Source: Sphagnum compactum
Taxonomy: Eukaryota; Bryophyta; Sphagnopsida; Sphagnales
Assembly: GCA_965153455.1 (NCBI GenBank)
Contig: OZ234501.1
Coordinates: forward strand, 9,672,001-9,736,000
Length of the DNA: 64,000 bases
Reading direction: 5' to 3'
Shown piece after piece: positions 22,374 through 33,365 of the stretch. The position numbers were made by a program, and so were the translations under genes. Below the pieces are notes generated by a model, which did no database searches, was not told the origin of the DNA, and saw only the letters and a list, made by a program, of their open reading frames with translations. The stretch's first letter is position 1. Every line of letters begins with the position of its first letter.

Positions 22374-24160
22374 GAAGGGATTACATTACTAGAGCTTTTT
22401 GGTGGTATTGGTACAAGTCTCGAAGCCCTACTACAGTCAGGGATGGTGGTTCAAAGGTATTTCTACGTAGACATTGATTGTCGCAACCCCACTTTGAGGC
22501 AAATGTGAGGATGAAACTCACACTCCCAAAAGTAGGAACTTGAAGTCCTCCGGGACTCCCAAAAATTCAGAGCTTGATTGCAGGGGTCAAAACACCTCGC
22601 ATTGAAGTGTTTTTTATACCATTAGAAAGGTCTTGAAATGTAGATGTCAAAAATGGCCTTGCATGAGCCATTCAAACATCTGCAAAACAAGTTATGGTCG
22701 AAAGAAAGGCCGGGAGTCAAACTGGCAGTTTGACTCTCGACCACTAAAAGTCAAGAATCGACCCGATCCCGGTGTGTGCAGGTGGAGTGCGACACATCGT
22801 TGGCTTGAGGAGAGCTACAAGTTTTCTTCAAACCTCATATCAATCGGAGGTCTGAGCTGGGAGTTATAAGCTTCCAAAGTCCCGGGAGTCCAAACCGGGA
22901 TAGTTTCGGGACTCCTCCTTGGGAGTCCCGGGACAAAAAGCCATTTGGATATAGGTGCCGTGGGCAAACGCAAAGAATACTATATGGGGGAAGGTGGTGG
23001 CTTCCCCGAGTCCGGGCCGTGGTGAGTCAAGTGAGTTCGTGTTGCCCGTGGCTTGTCCCAACACCAAGAGTGTTTCCGAATGTGAACTAATCAACTTGTT
23101 GGTTGGTTTTGATGCAGGACTGAGTAAGTAAATACGTTGTCCCTCTTCCTAGTCTAATCCCAGAGCTTTCAGCACGCTCCTCTCACCCCCTTTAGTGCTG
23201 GAAGCTGGGAGCGGCACCAAGTTCCAACTACTTCCGCTCTTTAACATAGTTGGACCCTTTTTGGGTCAAACAAGGAACTTGGGGCCGCGTCATTGATCCT
23301 ATTGCAAGGCATGTGGCGACATCGAGAATGATGGAGCTCATGGCCAGATTTCCACAATAGTTTGCAACCACCGCATGGAAGGCCAGTTTCACTTTCTTGC
23401 CTTCTGACATACAACTAATTCAGGAGAAGCATATGGAATTACTTGGCCCCGTGGACCTCATCATTTCAGGTTGGGAGTGTCAAAGATTTTCAGCGGTTGG
23501 ACTTGGAGAAGGCTTGAGTGACACAAGATCCTGTCTCTTCACGGACATGGTACGATTGATCACTTGGGATCAATCCATTTCTCCTATGCTTGGTTATGTA
23601 ATTAAGAACACCCCTTTTTAGCTTGACCAGAGGGAGAAAGTCCAAGAGTACTACACGTTGGTTAAGCATTACCTTGAAGAGCCACTCCTATTCGATGCAG
23701 CACAATGCGGTTCCTATGCGCATTGGTTATGCAATTGGTGGACCAACCTTGCACCACTCTCAGTTCTGCAGTTGGCTCTGAGATACACCATTAGAGACCC
23801 CAACCTGCAGGTTTCTCACATATTGGATGATTAGACCTCTTGCCAACCAGTTATAAGGCAAAAGAAACCTCCTTGGTTTCTTGCAACACTATAGGAAAAC
23901 CAAGAGGTGTTTGGCCCACCTTTGTCTCCTTCCCAGGAGCACACACCTGTCAGGGAAATAGACAAGGTCTGGTGTATCGTCATGTTTCAACCACTTAGGA
24001 TGAACCAAGCCCATAAGAAAGAGAAAGGACTATGGGGTTCCAAACTGGCACTACTAATCACACCAAGGTGATTACATTGGAGCATAATGCTCTACTGGGG
24101 AGAGGCATGGACTTGAACTCCCTTACATGGTTATTGGTAACCTGTGTACTCTTTCAAATG
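22374..24160 (+). pseudogene. Cytosine-5 DNA methyltransferase-like domain inside gypsy pol
   Basis: Recognisable C5-methyltransferase motifs appear in order. Motif I (AdoMet binding) is LLELFGGIGTSLEALL at 22,386-22,433, followed by YFYVDID. A solo LTR interrupts here. After it PIARHVATSRMMELMARF resumes. Motif IV is DLIISGWECQRFSAVG with the catalytic Cys codon at 23,478-23,480, having Glu before Cys where Pro is usual. It is followed by GLSDTRSCLFTDMVRLI. Motif VI-like is GYVIKNT, with Lys (23,604-23,606) where the catalytic Glu is expected. A C-terminal motif LLGRGMDLNSL lies at 24,092-24,124, resembling the end of DNMT3-type enzymes. In-frame TAG stops and at least one frameshift before 24,020 make it inactive. 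It sits between protease and RT in the same frame as its neighbours, so I infer it was part of Pol and not a chance insertion. Confidence 0.8.
22479..23292 (+). mobile_element. Solo LTR, copy 2, inserted in the methyltransferase domain
   Basis: This 814-bp copy starts TGTCGCAACC and ends GGCCGCGTCA. It has perfect 5-bp duplications TTGAT (22,474-22,478 and 23,293-23,297). The host frame reads ...VDID before it and PIARHV after it, so excision of LTR plus one duplication restores the methyltransferase. It carries the same internal hairpins as copy 1. No internal retroelement sequence remains, as expected after LTR-LTR recombination. Confidence 0.92.
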
Positions 24161-24479
24161 TACACAACACCAGCACTGATTCAATCAACTTGTAGTTTTG
24201 GCGATGCGACTACATGGCACCCTGACCAAGTACACTTGCCTATCTTCAACACTCTACACTTCATTCTTAGTGTTGGGGGGGAGGAGGTACCATGTAATTT
24301 GATTCAAGTTGTTTTTGATACACCTGGAGGTACATCAGCTTCTAGAGAAACAATTACAACCTTCTACGAATCTACGCAGTTGGATAATGGATAATGCAAT
24401 ACACCAAGTTCTTCAAACACACTTTCCAACTCCATTCCATGTGTTTCCAACTACCCTTTCGTTATGGGGAACCAGCTCA

Positions 24480-25860
24480 CCAAGAAGGAGAAGAACCAGG
24501 TCACAAACTTGCTAATTAAGTATGAGAATGTGTTCGCATTTTCAATGAAAGACTTAGGTAGGTGTAAGACCATGTAGTTCTCTATAGACCTTACAGATGA
24601 GACACCCATCTATCAGAAGAGGCATAAGTTGAGCAAGCATGAGTGGGAACTGGTAGATGAAAGATGCAAAGAGCTCCATGAAGCTAGTCTCATTTAGCCA
24701 TCAAGCTCTGATTTCGCAGCTGCTCTAGGTTTGTCAACAAAGAAGGATTCAGTTGGATTATGGACTAAGAAAAGGATGTGCAAGGATTATGGACCTTTGA
24801 ACCTGGTTACACCTCAGGACAGGTACCCCATGCCCATTCCTGAAGAACTATTTGATAGCATTGGAGACTCAAACATCTTCACAATTGTGGATCTAAGGCA
24901 AGGCTTCAACTAGATTGTGCTTGCTACGAAGGATCGCAAGAAAACAACATTCCATGGAATCAACAAATCGTGGGAATGGCTTGTGATGCCTTTTGGATTG
25001 AAGAATGCAGCTGTCTTCTTTCAACGAATCATGGACCAGGTTTTCGAAAGGGCAGATTTCCTAAAGTGCTACATAGATGACGTCCTAGTGCATAGCAAGG
25101 GATTCCTGCAGCACTTGGCTCATCTTGAGGAGTTATTGAAGAAGCTCCACGAAGTCAATATGAAGATCCATCCTAAAAAGTGTGAGTTTGTTGTCACCTT
25201 AGTAGTCTACCTTGGACACAGAATTTTGCCAAATGGTATTATGGTTCATTGGGCCAAAGTAGTAGCCATTTTGGAGATGCCCAATCCTACTAATGTTCAC
25301 ACTTTGAGGAGCTTCAATGGAGTATGTAACAGGATTTATGTCCAAGACTTCAGTACTATTGCTCATCCTCTGTATGCATTGTTAAAGAAGGATGTTGCTT
25401 GGACATGGAGTGAAGAGGCTCAGGAAGCTTTCAACACACTCAAGGAAAAGCTTTCATAGTTCCCCATTTTAAGAAGACCTGATTTTAACAAGGTCTTCAT
25501 TCTACACACTAACTGGAGTGCTATTGGTATTGGTGTTATTCTTGGCCAACTTGATGAGGAAAACAAGGAATATGTTATTGCCTATGCATCCCGAAGCAAC
25601 AACAAGGCTGAGAGTAACTACTCTTCATATGAGGGGGAATGTCTTGCTAGTATATGGGCCGTCATACATTTTAGGCCTTATCTTTATGGCACCAAGTTCA
25701 CTTTGTATAATGACCATTAGCCTATTAAGTGGTTGATGACCAATGACAAGTTTACTAGTAAGTTAGCTCGTTGGGCGTTTATACTTTAGGAGTATGAGTT
25801 CAAGGTTATTCACCGACCTGGTACTACACATCAGAACATGGATACCATGTTGCAGAGACC
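24480..25860 (+). pseudogene. Ty3/gypsy reverse transcriptase and RNase H
   Basis: One main frame runs through the RT with N-terminal region (LSTKKDSVGLWTKKRMCKDY, about 24,730), PMPIPEELFD, IFTIVDLRQGFN, WEWLVMPFGLKNA, then the active-site box YIDDV at 25,070-25,084 and KCEFVV. The connection and RNase H follow: FILHTNWSAIGIG at about 25,498 with Asn where the first catalytic Asp is usual, SSYEGECLASIWAV, and TLYNDH. It is interrupted by TAG stops at about 24,576, 24,695, 24,914, 25,457, 25,718 and 25,787, most at places where Gln is expected (for example FN-stop-IVL). Two catalytic RT Asp residues are intact, but the reading frame is not. Confidence 0.92.
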
Positions 25861-27286
25861 CCTCACCACCTCTGAAGATTTCTTAGAAGCCAGGCAAGAC
25901 TTTGACCAGATTCTAACATTACTTGTATTTTATCCATCTAGTTATTTTGCACTATTGCAATGTAACCTGGTTGAACATCCCATTGTGGATATATGGGAGG
26001 ACTTGGACACTCTGAGGTTTATTCAGCATGGGGAATACCCTCCCAAAGTTACATCAAGTCATCGGGATCGCATACAACAACGGTCCAAACGTTACTCATG
26101 GAGGGATAATCACCTCATCCGATGCTTACCACAAGGCGACAGAGTGGTTCCTCCACCACATGAACGACCTGGTTTTATTCAGAAAGTAAACTCGGAGTTT
26201 GAACACTTTGGAGTTCAGCATACTTATAGCCTTCTCCTCCTCACTACCATTAGAAAGTTGTATGTTTAGTCCGAGACATCATTGCTAGGTGTGAACAATG
26301 TGATAAAATGATAACTTCCTTCTCCTCTCAACAGCTCACACTTTCTCCACTCCCTATTTAGGGCATGTTCTATCGCTGGTCATGTGATTTTAGCTGGAGA
26401 ATCACCACAGACCTCCAAGGGTAATGTCTACATCATGATTATGATTGAGCATTTTTCAAAGTGGGTCGAGCTTGTTGCGCTGCCGGGCAAGTCATCACAC
26501 AGCACCAACTAGACTTTCTTACAACAGGTCCTAAGTAGGTTTGGGGCTTGTGCTGAGTGCCTTATTGATCAAGGATCATAATTCAGAGGAGAATTCCAAG
26601 ACCTACTTGATCATGTTCTCATTGACCATCGCCGAACTTCAAGGGATCATCGCTAAGCTGATGGCCTTGCAGAGAAGATGGTTCAGACATGCAAGAAAAA
26701 ACTTCGGAAGATTTGTTTCGCTGGGAACAAAGAGGATTGGGACCTGGCCCTACCTTACATCGCCATGGGTTACAGGATGTCCAAACATGCCTCTTTGTCT
26801 CATTTTGCTCCTTACTTTCTACTTTTTGGGAGACATCCCATTCCACCCTCTTCCATTGTTGTTCAAATGGACCAGGTTGTGGACTTGGACTCCTTAGCCA
26901 TTTGGGCTAGGGTCATTGTAGAAAGGGTTGCTCTATTTAAGAGGGTTATGCCCATGGCCATGGAGAACTTGTCCATTACACAGCATCGAGACACCTTACG
27001 GTATGCACACACACGAGGTGGAAGTTACAAACCTAAGGTGAGACAATTTGATGTTGGTGACTTTGTGTATCTCCAACGACAACCTAATGATACTCGAGAC
27101 ACTTCTTCTGGTCGCACTATCTTGAGGATTAAGGCGATCAGGTTTTCAAGTGTGTTAGAGTTGCAAGGAGTTGATAGACGCATAATTCAGGACCACTCCA
27201 AAAATTTTGCGCCCTGCCACCTGCCGAACTTGGATCCTACCATCATCACGTTGACTTGGATTCCTCCACTTGACTATTCATGTTAG
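25861..27286 (+). pseudogene. Ty3/gypsy integrase
   Basis: The linker leads to a zinc-binding-like region (FGVQHTYS near 26,208, then RCEQCDKM near 26,287). A core-like segment follows: IEHFSKWVEL near 26,446, LIDQGS-stop-FRGEF near 26,565, and GLAEKMVQTCKKKL near 26,665 with the final Glu of the DDE triad. The C-terminal part is a clean frame to 27,286 containing VGDFVYLQRQPND and ELQGVDRRIIQDHSKNF, followed by APCHLPNLDP. No chromodomain is visible. Frameshifts occur around 26,270-26,400 and 26,590-26,680. Confidence 0.85.
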
Positions 27287-27469
27287 GTATGTCAGAGGAT
27301 AGATAATGTTGATCAGATGTTGTTTTACGATAATTATAATGGTGGATACCATCTATTCTGCCTCAAGCCAGAACTCATTCAAGTTCTCGCCAGCATCATG
27401 TTTTGTTTATCATGTTCTCCTGCAGCACCTTGATTTCTACTCAGACCATGCCACGTTTTTCCCGGCTCA

Positions 27470-27482
27470 GGTCTGGGGGGGA
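27470..27482 (+). other. Polypurine tract of the gypsy element
   Basis: GGTCTGGGGGGGA lies a few bases upstream of the TGAGAATTTC that begins the 3' LTR. This is the normal place for the plus-strand primer. Confidence 0.7.
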
Positions 27483-27486
27483 TACA

Positions 27487-27975
27487 TGAGAATTTCATCC
27501 CAGCTTCCTCTTGTGCATTATATATATATGTGCGTGCATCTCTTTTTGGTTAATTAGTTTCTACCTTTAACTTGTTTTAGTCTTTTTGTTCAGTAGAGTT
27601 TATTATGGATTTACACCCTTACGATATCGCACGTCACGACACTACACGTGACGACAGCTGTCGTGCCCATATGCATGGCCTATACATGACAGCCAGTTAT
27701 GGGCATGCCAATCATGCCTTTAGGGTTAATGTACATTCTTAGGTTATTGTACGTTATTAGGTGTTTTAGGGTTATGGCTTGTTTAGGGTTTCAACTTTAT
27801 TGACGGCTGTATAAAAGGCCAAGTTCTTCCCTTCTCTTGTTAGTTTTTCTAGAATTCTTTTGTTAGGGAGAGTTTCCTCCATAGTCAGATTAGATTTTTA
27901 GATATTCACGGCAGCTATTACACGGCCACAATTTACATACACTACGTTTTCTTTCCTTCTTTTCAATACAATTTT
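27487..27975 (+). repeat. 3' LTR of the gypsy element
   Basis: It begins TGAGAATTTC directly after the polypurine tract and ends near CAATACAATTTT. The later part (27,664-27,970) matches the 5' LTR. The first part (27,487-27,650) has no counterpart at the 5' end but is repeated at 27,979-28,146. The length of about 485 bp is normal for such elements. Confidence 0.75.
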
Positions 27976-27978
27976 ATA

Positions 27979-28146
27979 ATACATGAGAATTTCATCTCAG
28001 CCTCCTCTTGTGCATTATATATATATGTGCGTGGATCTCTTTTTGGTTGATTAGTTTTTACCTTTGACTTGTTTTAGTCTTTTTGTTTAGTAAAATTTAC
28101 TATGGATTTACACCCTTACAACACCGCATGTCACGACACTACACGT
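27979..28146 (+). repeat. Extra LTR 5' fragment after the 3' LTR
   Basis: ATACATGAGAATTTCATCTC starts a near-copy of 27,484-27,649, ending at CACGACACTACACGT, after which the sequences diverge. It looks like the start of a second LTR directly abutting the first, the remnant of a tandem LTR arrangement. Confidence 0.8.
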
Positions 28147-29230
28147 CAAACAAACCACCTAATTTAGCCACCTAGGTTAGATTAAGCCACTTAGGCTAGG
28201 CCAAGCCCCCTAGGCTAGGTGGTTTAATAGGCTTTGCAAGCTAGGCTACCTAATTAGATCACCTAAGTAACCAAGGTAGCTTAGGTTGCAAGTGTTAGGA
28301 CTTGAACTCCTCACCTCCACATTGAAGAGTTAAGTCCTTAACCATTGCACCACCACCCCACAAGGTGATTTTCTTGGACAACATGTTGTAATTAACATGA
28401 TTTTGAACCAACATATTGTAATCAATTTCCATGAATTTTTTTCATATTAAATAAACTCGAATGTTTACATTATTTACATAAATAGGTAAGATATAAGTAA
28501 GTTAGCTTAGGTAGGTAGGAGGTACCTATTAATAAATGCATGTACCTAGGTAATATGTAGGTTATAGTTTACTAGGTTTTATAGTTACCCACTAGGTCTA
28601 TGTTTATACCTACCTAGTAAGCTACCTGTGCTTATATGTTGTTTAGTAGGTTAAGTAGGTACCTACTAGCTTATTAATAGACCTACCTAGGCGTAGGTGG
28701 ACTAAGTTAGGCTACCTACCTTGTAGGTTTAGATGGCTTAAGCTAGGTTACATACCTAGTAGGCTTAAATGGCCTAAGTTTGCTACATATCTAATTAGGC
28801 TTAGGTGGCTTATGCTACGTAGCTATTGAGTAGACCTCAATAGCCTAGGTTAGGTTACCTATTTAGTAGGCTTAGGCTACTTACTTAGTATGATAAGCTA
28901 CCTATCTACTAGGCCTAGGTGGCCTATGTTATTTACCTAAAAAATTTAGACTAGTAGGCTACCTACAGGTTAATAAGTCTATTTAGTAAGCCTAAGCCAC
29001 CTAGGATACCTACCTAGTAGGCTATTTAATAATCCTAGGCTATATCTTAGGTAGGTTTAGGCTAATCTACTTAGTTAGGCTATTAAGTAGGTTATTACCT
29101 AACAAGTAGCTTATTAGCCTATTAGTTATACTAAGTTAAATAATTATACTAGCCTAACCTACTAACTATGTTAGATTAGGTAGGTAGCTTAGGTTTAATA
29201 AGTAGGCTAAGTCATTAAATGAATACAACT
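28147..29230. repeat. CCTAGG/TAGGC-rich degenerate tract
   Basis: Words such as CCTACCTAGTAGGC and TTAGGCTA recur in both orientations over about 1 kb. No unit length holds for long. The tract is next to the SINE-like copy at 28,288-28,360, and a similar though shorter TAGG-rich flank adjoins the SINE-like copy at 8,568. Confidence 0.6.
28288..28360 (-). repeat. tRNA-derived SINE-like head, copy 2
   Basis: On the minus strand box A reads TGGTGCAATGGTTAAGG and box B GAGTTCAAGTCC, both close to pol III promoter consensus. The intervening part does not give a standard anticodon arm. It aligns with 8,568-8,645. Confidence 0.6.
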
Positions 29231-31259
29231 CATTTGATTAAGTGTCAAATCATAATGGTTAATTTGATTAAACCCTATCCATTCAAAATGGCCAATTTGA
29301 CTAAGTCGTGGCCATTTTAACTAGATTTTCAACTTAACATTTGGTCAAAAATGTCATTTTAATCAAATGCACTAGTAAAATGTAACATTTTTTTCATGCC
29401 CCAAACCTTTAGTCAAAATGGACATACCTTTTGGTCAATGTGAACATTTTGGTCAAGTTAGCATTTTAAAAAACTGTGAAATCTTGTAGTGTGTAAATTT
29501 GTGTTGTTACAATATTTGGACCCAGAATTTGAATTTGGAAGTTCACACCTAAACATAACAAAACTTACAATAAAATCAATTACAAAATTATCCTTTGGTG
29601 CCAAATCTACAAAAGATGTACAATTGGCCAATCTTGGGTTTCAGGAATTAAGCTATTAAATTGTGTGTATTTAACTTGTTTAATGAATTTTGTCAAAGGT
29701 AGATTGCTAGAGGGAGAAATTTTGACTAATGTGGGGAAGGTATTTTTTGAACAATTATATTGTAAGATGCAGTGGAACATTCTTTAAGATACATGAACCA
29801 AATTGGATTTAATGAGTTTATAAACTATATTACAAACAAGCTCAACAAATTGAATGTTTAAAATGCAGATGATTTATAATACAATGCAATGACTTTTTTA
29901 TGGCTTACTTCGATTATTTTTATGGAAATTTCTTTGAGAATAACTTGGAAAAACATGTTTTTTCAATTAATGTCAAATTTGGTTTTCTTAATAAACATTC
30001 TCCAATTTTTGAAAACTCAAAAAACATTTAGAAGGGGGGAAATGGAAAGAAAATAATGTTATAGGGTAAGGAGGCCAGTGTATGAACACTTAGTGGCTCA
30101 AAGGAAGCTGAATCCTAAGGGAGGGTTCTATTGTTGATGGTGTTCAAAGATTAGTGGTAGCCTTTTTGCTAGCACATTTGATGCACCAAAGATCACCAAA
30201 AACAAAGCAAGTATGAGAAAGTTGTGGCCCCTGAATGTAGGGGGAGTAAAAAAGGTGAAATGGAAAATTTAAGAACACATGAAAGTTGGTAATTAATTAG
30301 CCAAGCACTAATGGATGGACACCACTTGCCCCATCAAAGAAATGAAAATAAAAAGTAGCCAAACAAAATTCATTATAAAAACATTCACATCAGCCTGTGT
30401 GGCTGAGATTTGACCAATACTAAGGCTACAAGATCAACAGTTATGGGATATCTTAAGTTCAACAAACACCAACTTACATGCACATGAGGTGGTTGGAAGT
30501 TTATGGGTATGAACCCCCATTTTGTCCATATCATCCTCCTCTTATATTCAATCTACAAAAAAGAATTGCACATTTTCTTTTAGAAGGTGATCATGGTCCT
30601 TGTTGTGTTTGAGTTACACAAGCTTTCTTGAGTTCTTGTTTGCATTACTCCTCCTCCTTTTTTGCTTTAAAAGGCTATGTGTGAATCTTTCTTTTCATTT
30701 GTTTTTCTTCGCAATCATGTTTTTGCTATTCCAAGCTCGAAATTGTTCTTAGTGGTCCTTGTTTGCACCAAGTTTCAACAATTTCTTTTATTATCTCCCA
30801 ACTCTATAATCACAACTTGTGTCCTTGCAATGTAGACCTTTGTAGTTCAACTTAGCTTGTGTCCTTGCATAATTCAAGCTTTTGCAGTTTAGTTTCCTCT
30901 CTTTCTCATGACTAATTTTAGAATCTATTGTGACGCAAGAGTGTGGCACAATCCATGACTAATCTTCACAATTTCAAGAGCAAAGTTGTAGCTACAAGAT
31001 TCATAAGCAAAGGTTAACCTCCCAAGCTCAACAGTACAAGCTTATATTCAAACTTTTTTTCACGACCTTTCCATGTTTGAACCCGTCCATGTTGCTTTTA
31101 GTTTTTTAAGTTTGTGCTTTCCTTTTTATCATATGTTCTTCATTTGTGTGTGTGTTTCTTATTGTAGGTGTAAAGGTGGAGCTAAAAATGATTAAAGTAA
31201 TGGTGTTTGTATTTACCTCTTTTCATGTTCTAACCCTTTGGTTGTAGGTTTTTCAAGAT
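29231..31259. other. Intergenic, no gene seen
   Basis: AT-rich DNA with some TGGTCAAAATG-type repeats (about 29,280-29,480; similar words near 16,740). No supported coding region. Confidence 0.45.
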
Positions 31260-31516
31260 GGTCGTATTCCTTTTCTAGCCTTTTGATGTTGTTGCTCTTT
31301 CAAGATAATCCATTTTTTCTTCTCACCCCCTTGATGTTGTTGCATCTTTCAAAATGATCCATTTCCTTTTCTAGCCTTCCTAATGTTGTTGCATCTTTCA
31401 AAATAATCTTATTCATGTTCTAGCCTCCTAATGCTTCTATTATTTCAAAATTGATCCACTTCCCCTTCTAGCTTTCTTCATGTTGTTACATCTTTCAAAA
31501 TGCTCCTATTTTTTTT
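31260..31516. repeat. About 60-bp minisatellite, left block
   Basis: Units of the type TTTTCTAGCCTTCCTAATG followed by TTGTTGCATCTTTCAAAATG repeat about five times up to the solo LTR at 31,517. The array resumes at 33,366, so the LTR inserted into it. Confidence 0.7.
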
Positions 31517-33365
31517 TGTTGCAACCCTAACATTGGGTTTGCGACAAAGTGTGAAGTGCAAGGGCTCACGAGGTCGAGAATGTGTTTAGGTGTGAAACAC
31601 ACTTTCACAAATGGGGGGGAGAATGCAAGGGATGAAACCTAATGACTGCCAAGTGCATTCCCACTTTGGGAATTGTATTTGTGTGGAAGTTGTAAATGTT
31701 CAGAGCCTTGGTTGGAAAGGCAAATAAACACCAAATTGGGCCCTCATGATAACAGTAGAAAGGTCTTGAAACATAAATGTTTAAATTGCCCTCTCATTGT
31801 TCATTTAGACCTTATTTGCATGAGTTGTATCAAAAGAAGGGGCAAGAGTCAAATTGAGAATTTGATTCCTGACCACAAATCCCTTGAAAGAAGGGGTCAA
31901 ATGAGGACTGATTGGAATGTGATATACATCGTTGGAAAGATATTTTCAAGGGCTATCAGATATTGTCTTCATGTTTTCAAACAAACCTGATTTGAGAAAG
32001 ATATGAACGTCCAAGTTTTGGGATTCCCACTTGGGAGTCCCGGGGAAAAGTGACATTTGGGTGTAGTCCCCATGGAAAAGCACAAAATATATTATAGGGA
32101 GGGGAGTGGTGCCTCCTCCCAAAGGTTGCGGGCCGTGTAAAGCTTGTGTTTGAGGTTGTGCCTATTGACGCACCCCCAAGCTCCTTGATAGATTCAACTA
32201 CGAGTCCAAATGTGGAAACAACGGAAGGATAAGGAGTTCGGGTATGCTCCCTGGCTTGCAGCATTTTGGGGGTAGAGAGGCGTGCTAAAGCTCCGAGATG
32301 GGGACTAAAACAAGTAGCAAGCGGGTCAATTATTCACATGGACTTGCACAAACCAAACAAAAAGTTGGTTAGTGCATAGTTGGAGCACTTTTGGTGCATA
32401 GACGAGCCACAGGCAAACACGAACTCACAAGACTCACCACGGCCCGGACTTGGGGGAAGCCACCACCTTCCCCCTTATAGTATTCTCTGTGCGTGGCCAC
32501 GGGGACAGCACCCAAATGTCATTTTGTCCTAGGACTCCCAAGTTGGAGTCCCGAAATTCTCGAAATTGGGACTTCCGCAACTTTGGAGGCCCATAACTCT
32601 TTGTGTAGACCTTCGATTGAGGTGAGGTTTAAATCAAACTTGTAGCCCTTGCCAAGATCTTTCCAACGATATGTGGCACGCCACCTGAAAAGAAGTAAAT
32701 CAGGGCGATTCCAGACTTCTAATGGTTGGAAGTCAAATTGACAATTTGACTCCCAGCCCTTCTTTTGGCCATAACTTGTATTTCAAGCACCCAAATGAGT
32801 CATATGAGGCCATTTTAGACATCTTTGTTCTAAAAGCTTTTCAATGGTATAAATGTTTTTTCAATCTAATGAGTTTTGACCCCTGCGATTACTCTCTAAA
32901 GATTCAAGAGTCCATCGGGACTCCAACTCCCAAAATGCGAGCTCACTTGGAAGTGTGGACGTTCATTCCTTCACACTTTCCTACACTCCCAGGAGCATGA
33001 AATATGATTCCCGGGCTTCACTCTTGGCTCGCACCTTTGCAAGCCCTTGCCTTGGTCGCGAGCCCAAAGCTAGGGTTGCGACGCCTACTAAGTCTGTCGT
33101 ACCATTTCCGTTCGATTTGCATTAACCACCCTTTTTTCTTAGTTTTGCAGGTTGATCTCATCTTGAATTCTCGCTTGTGAGTTCGTCCTAGTCTCATCTT
33201 AGAGCTCCAGCATGCCCTCCTACCTTTGAAGTGTTGTGAGTTAGGGAGCGTGCCCCAATTTTCTTCTTCTTCCGTTTTTTGGGTCTCTTGAAGAGTTTGA
33301 GCTTCTTCCGCTGTTTCACTTTTGGACCCATTTTTGGGTCTCTTGAAGAGTTTGAGGGCGCATCA
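31517..33365 (+). mobile_element. Solo LTR, copy 3, split by copy 4
   Basis: It starts TGTTGCAACCC and ends GGGCGCATCA. The LTR sequence runs from 31,517 to about 32,165 and again from 33,089 to 33,365, about 926 bp once the inner copy is removed. Tail words such as GGGAGCGTGCCC match copies 1 and 2. Flanking duplications are not clear (TTTTT on the left, CCTTT on the right), perhaps because it sits in a T-rich minisatellite. Confidence 0.8.
32166..33083 (-). mobile_element. Solo LTR, copy 4, inverted inside copy 3
   Basis: Read on the minus strand it starts CGTCGCAACCC (first base changed from the usual T) and ends GGGTGCGTCA, 918 bp in all. The flanks are CCTAT (32,161-32,165) and CCTAC (33,084-33,088), a 5-bp duplication with one mismatch. 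The internal hairpins of copies 1 and 2 are recognisable. The shorter frame at 32,722-33,000 is not a gene. Confidence 0.88.

Larger units (their letters stand above)
17052..27975 (+). mobile_element. Decayed Ty3/gypsy retrotransposon with a DNA methyltransferase-like domain
   Basis: Related LTR sequence bounds an internal region with gag, protease, cytosine-5 methyltransferase-like domain, reverse transcriptase, RNase H and integrase, in that order, then a polypurine tract. Every reading frame is broken by stops and frameshifts, so the copy is inactive. Two solo LTRs of another family (19,496-20,315 and 22,479-23,292) are later insertions. The 5' LTR lacks about 165 bp of U3 present in the 3' LTR, so no target duplication for the whole element can be seen. 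RT-before-integrase order and the RT motifs place it in Ty3/gypsy. Confidence 0.9.
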
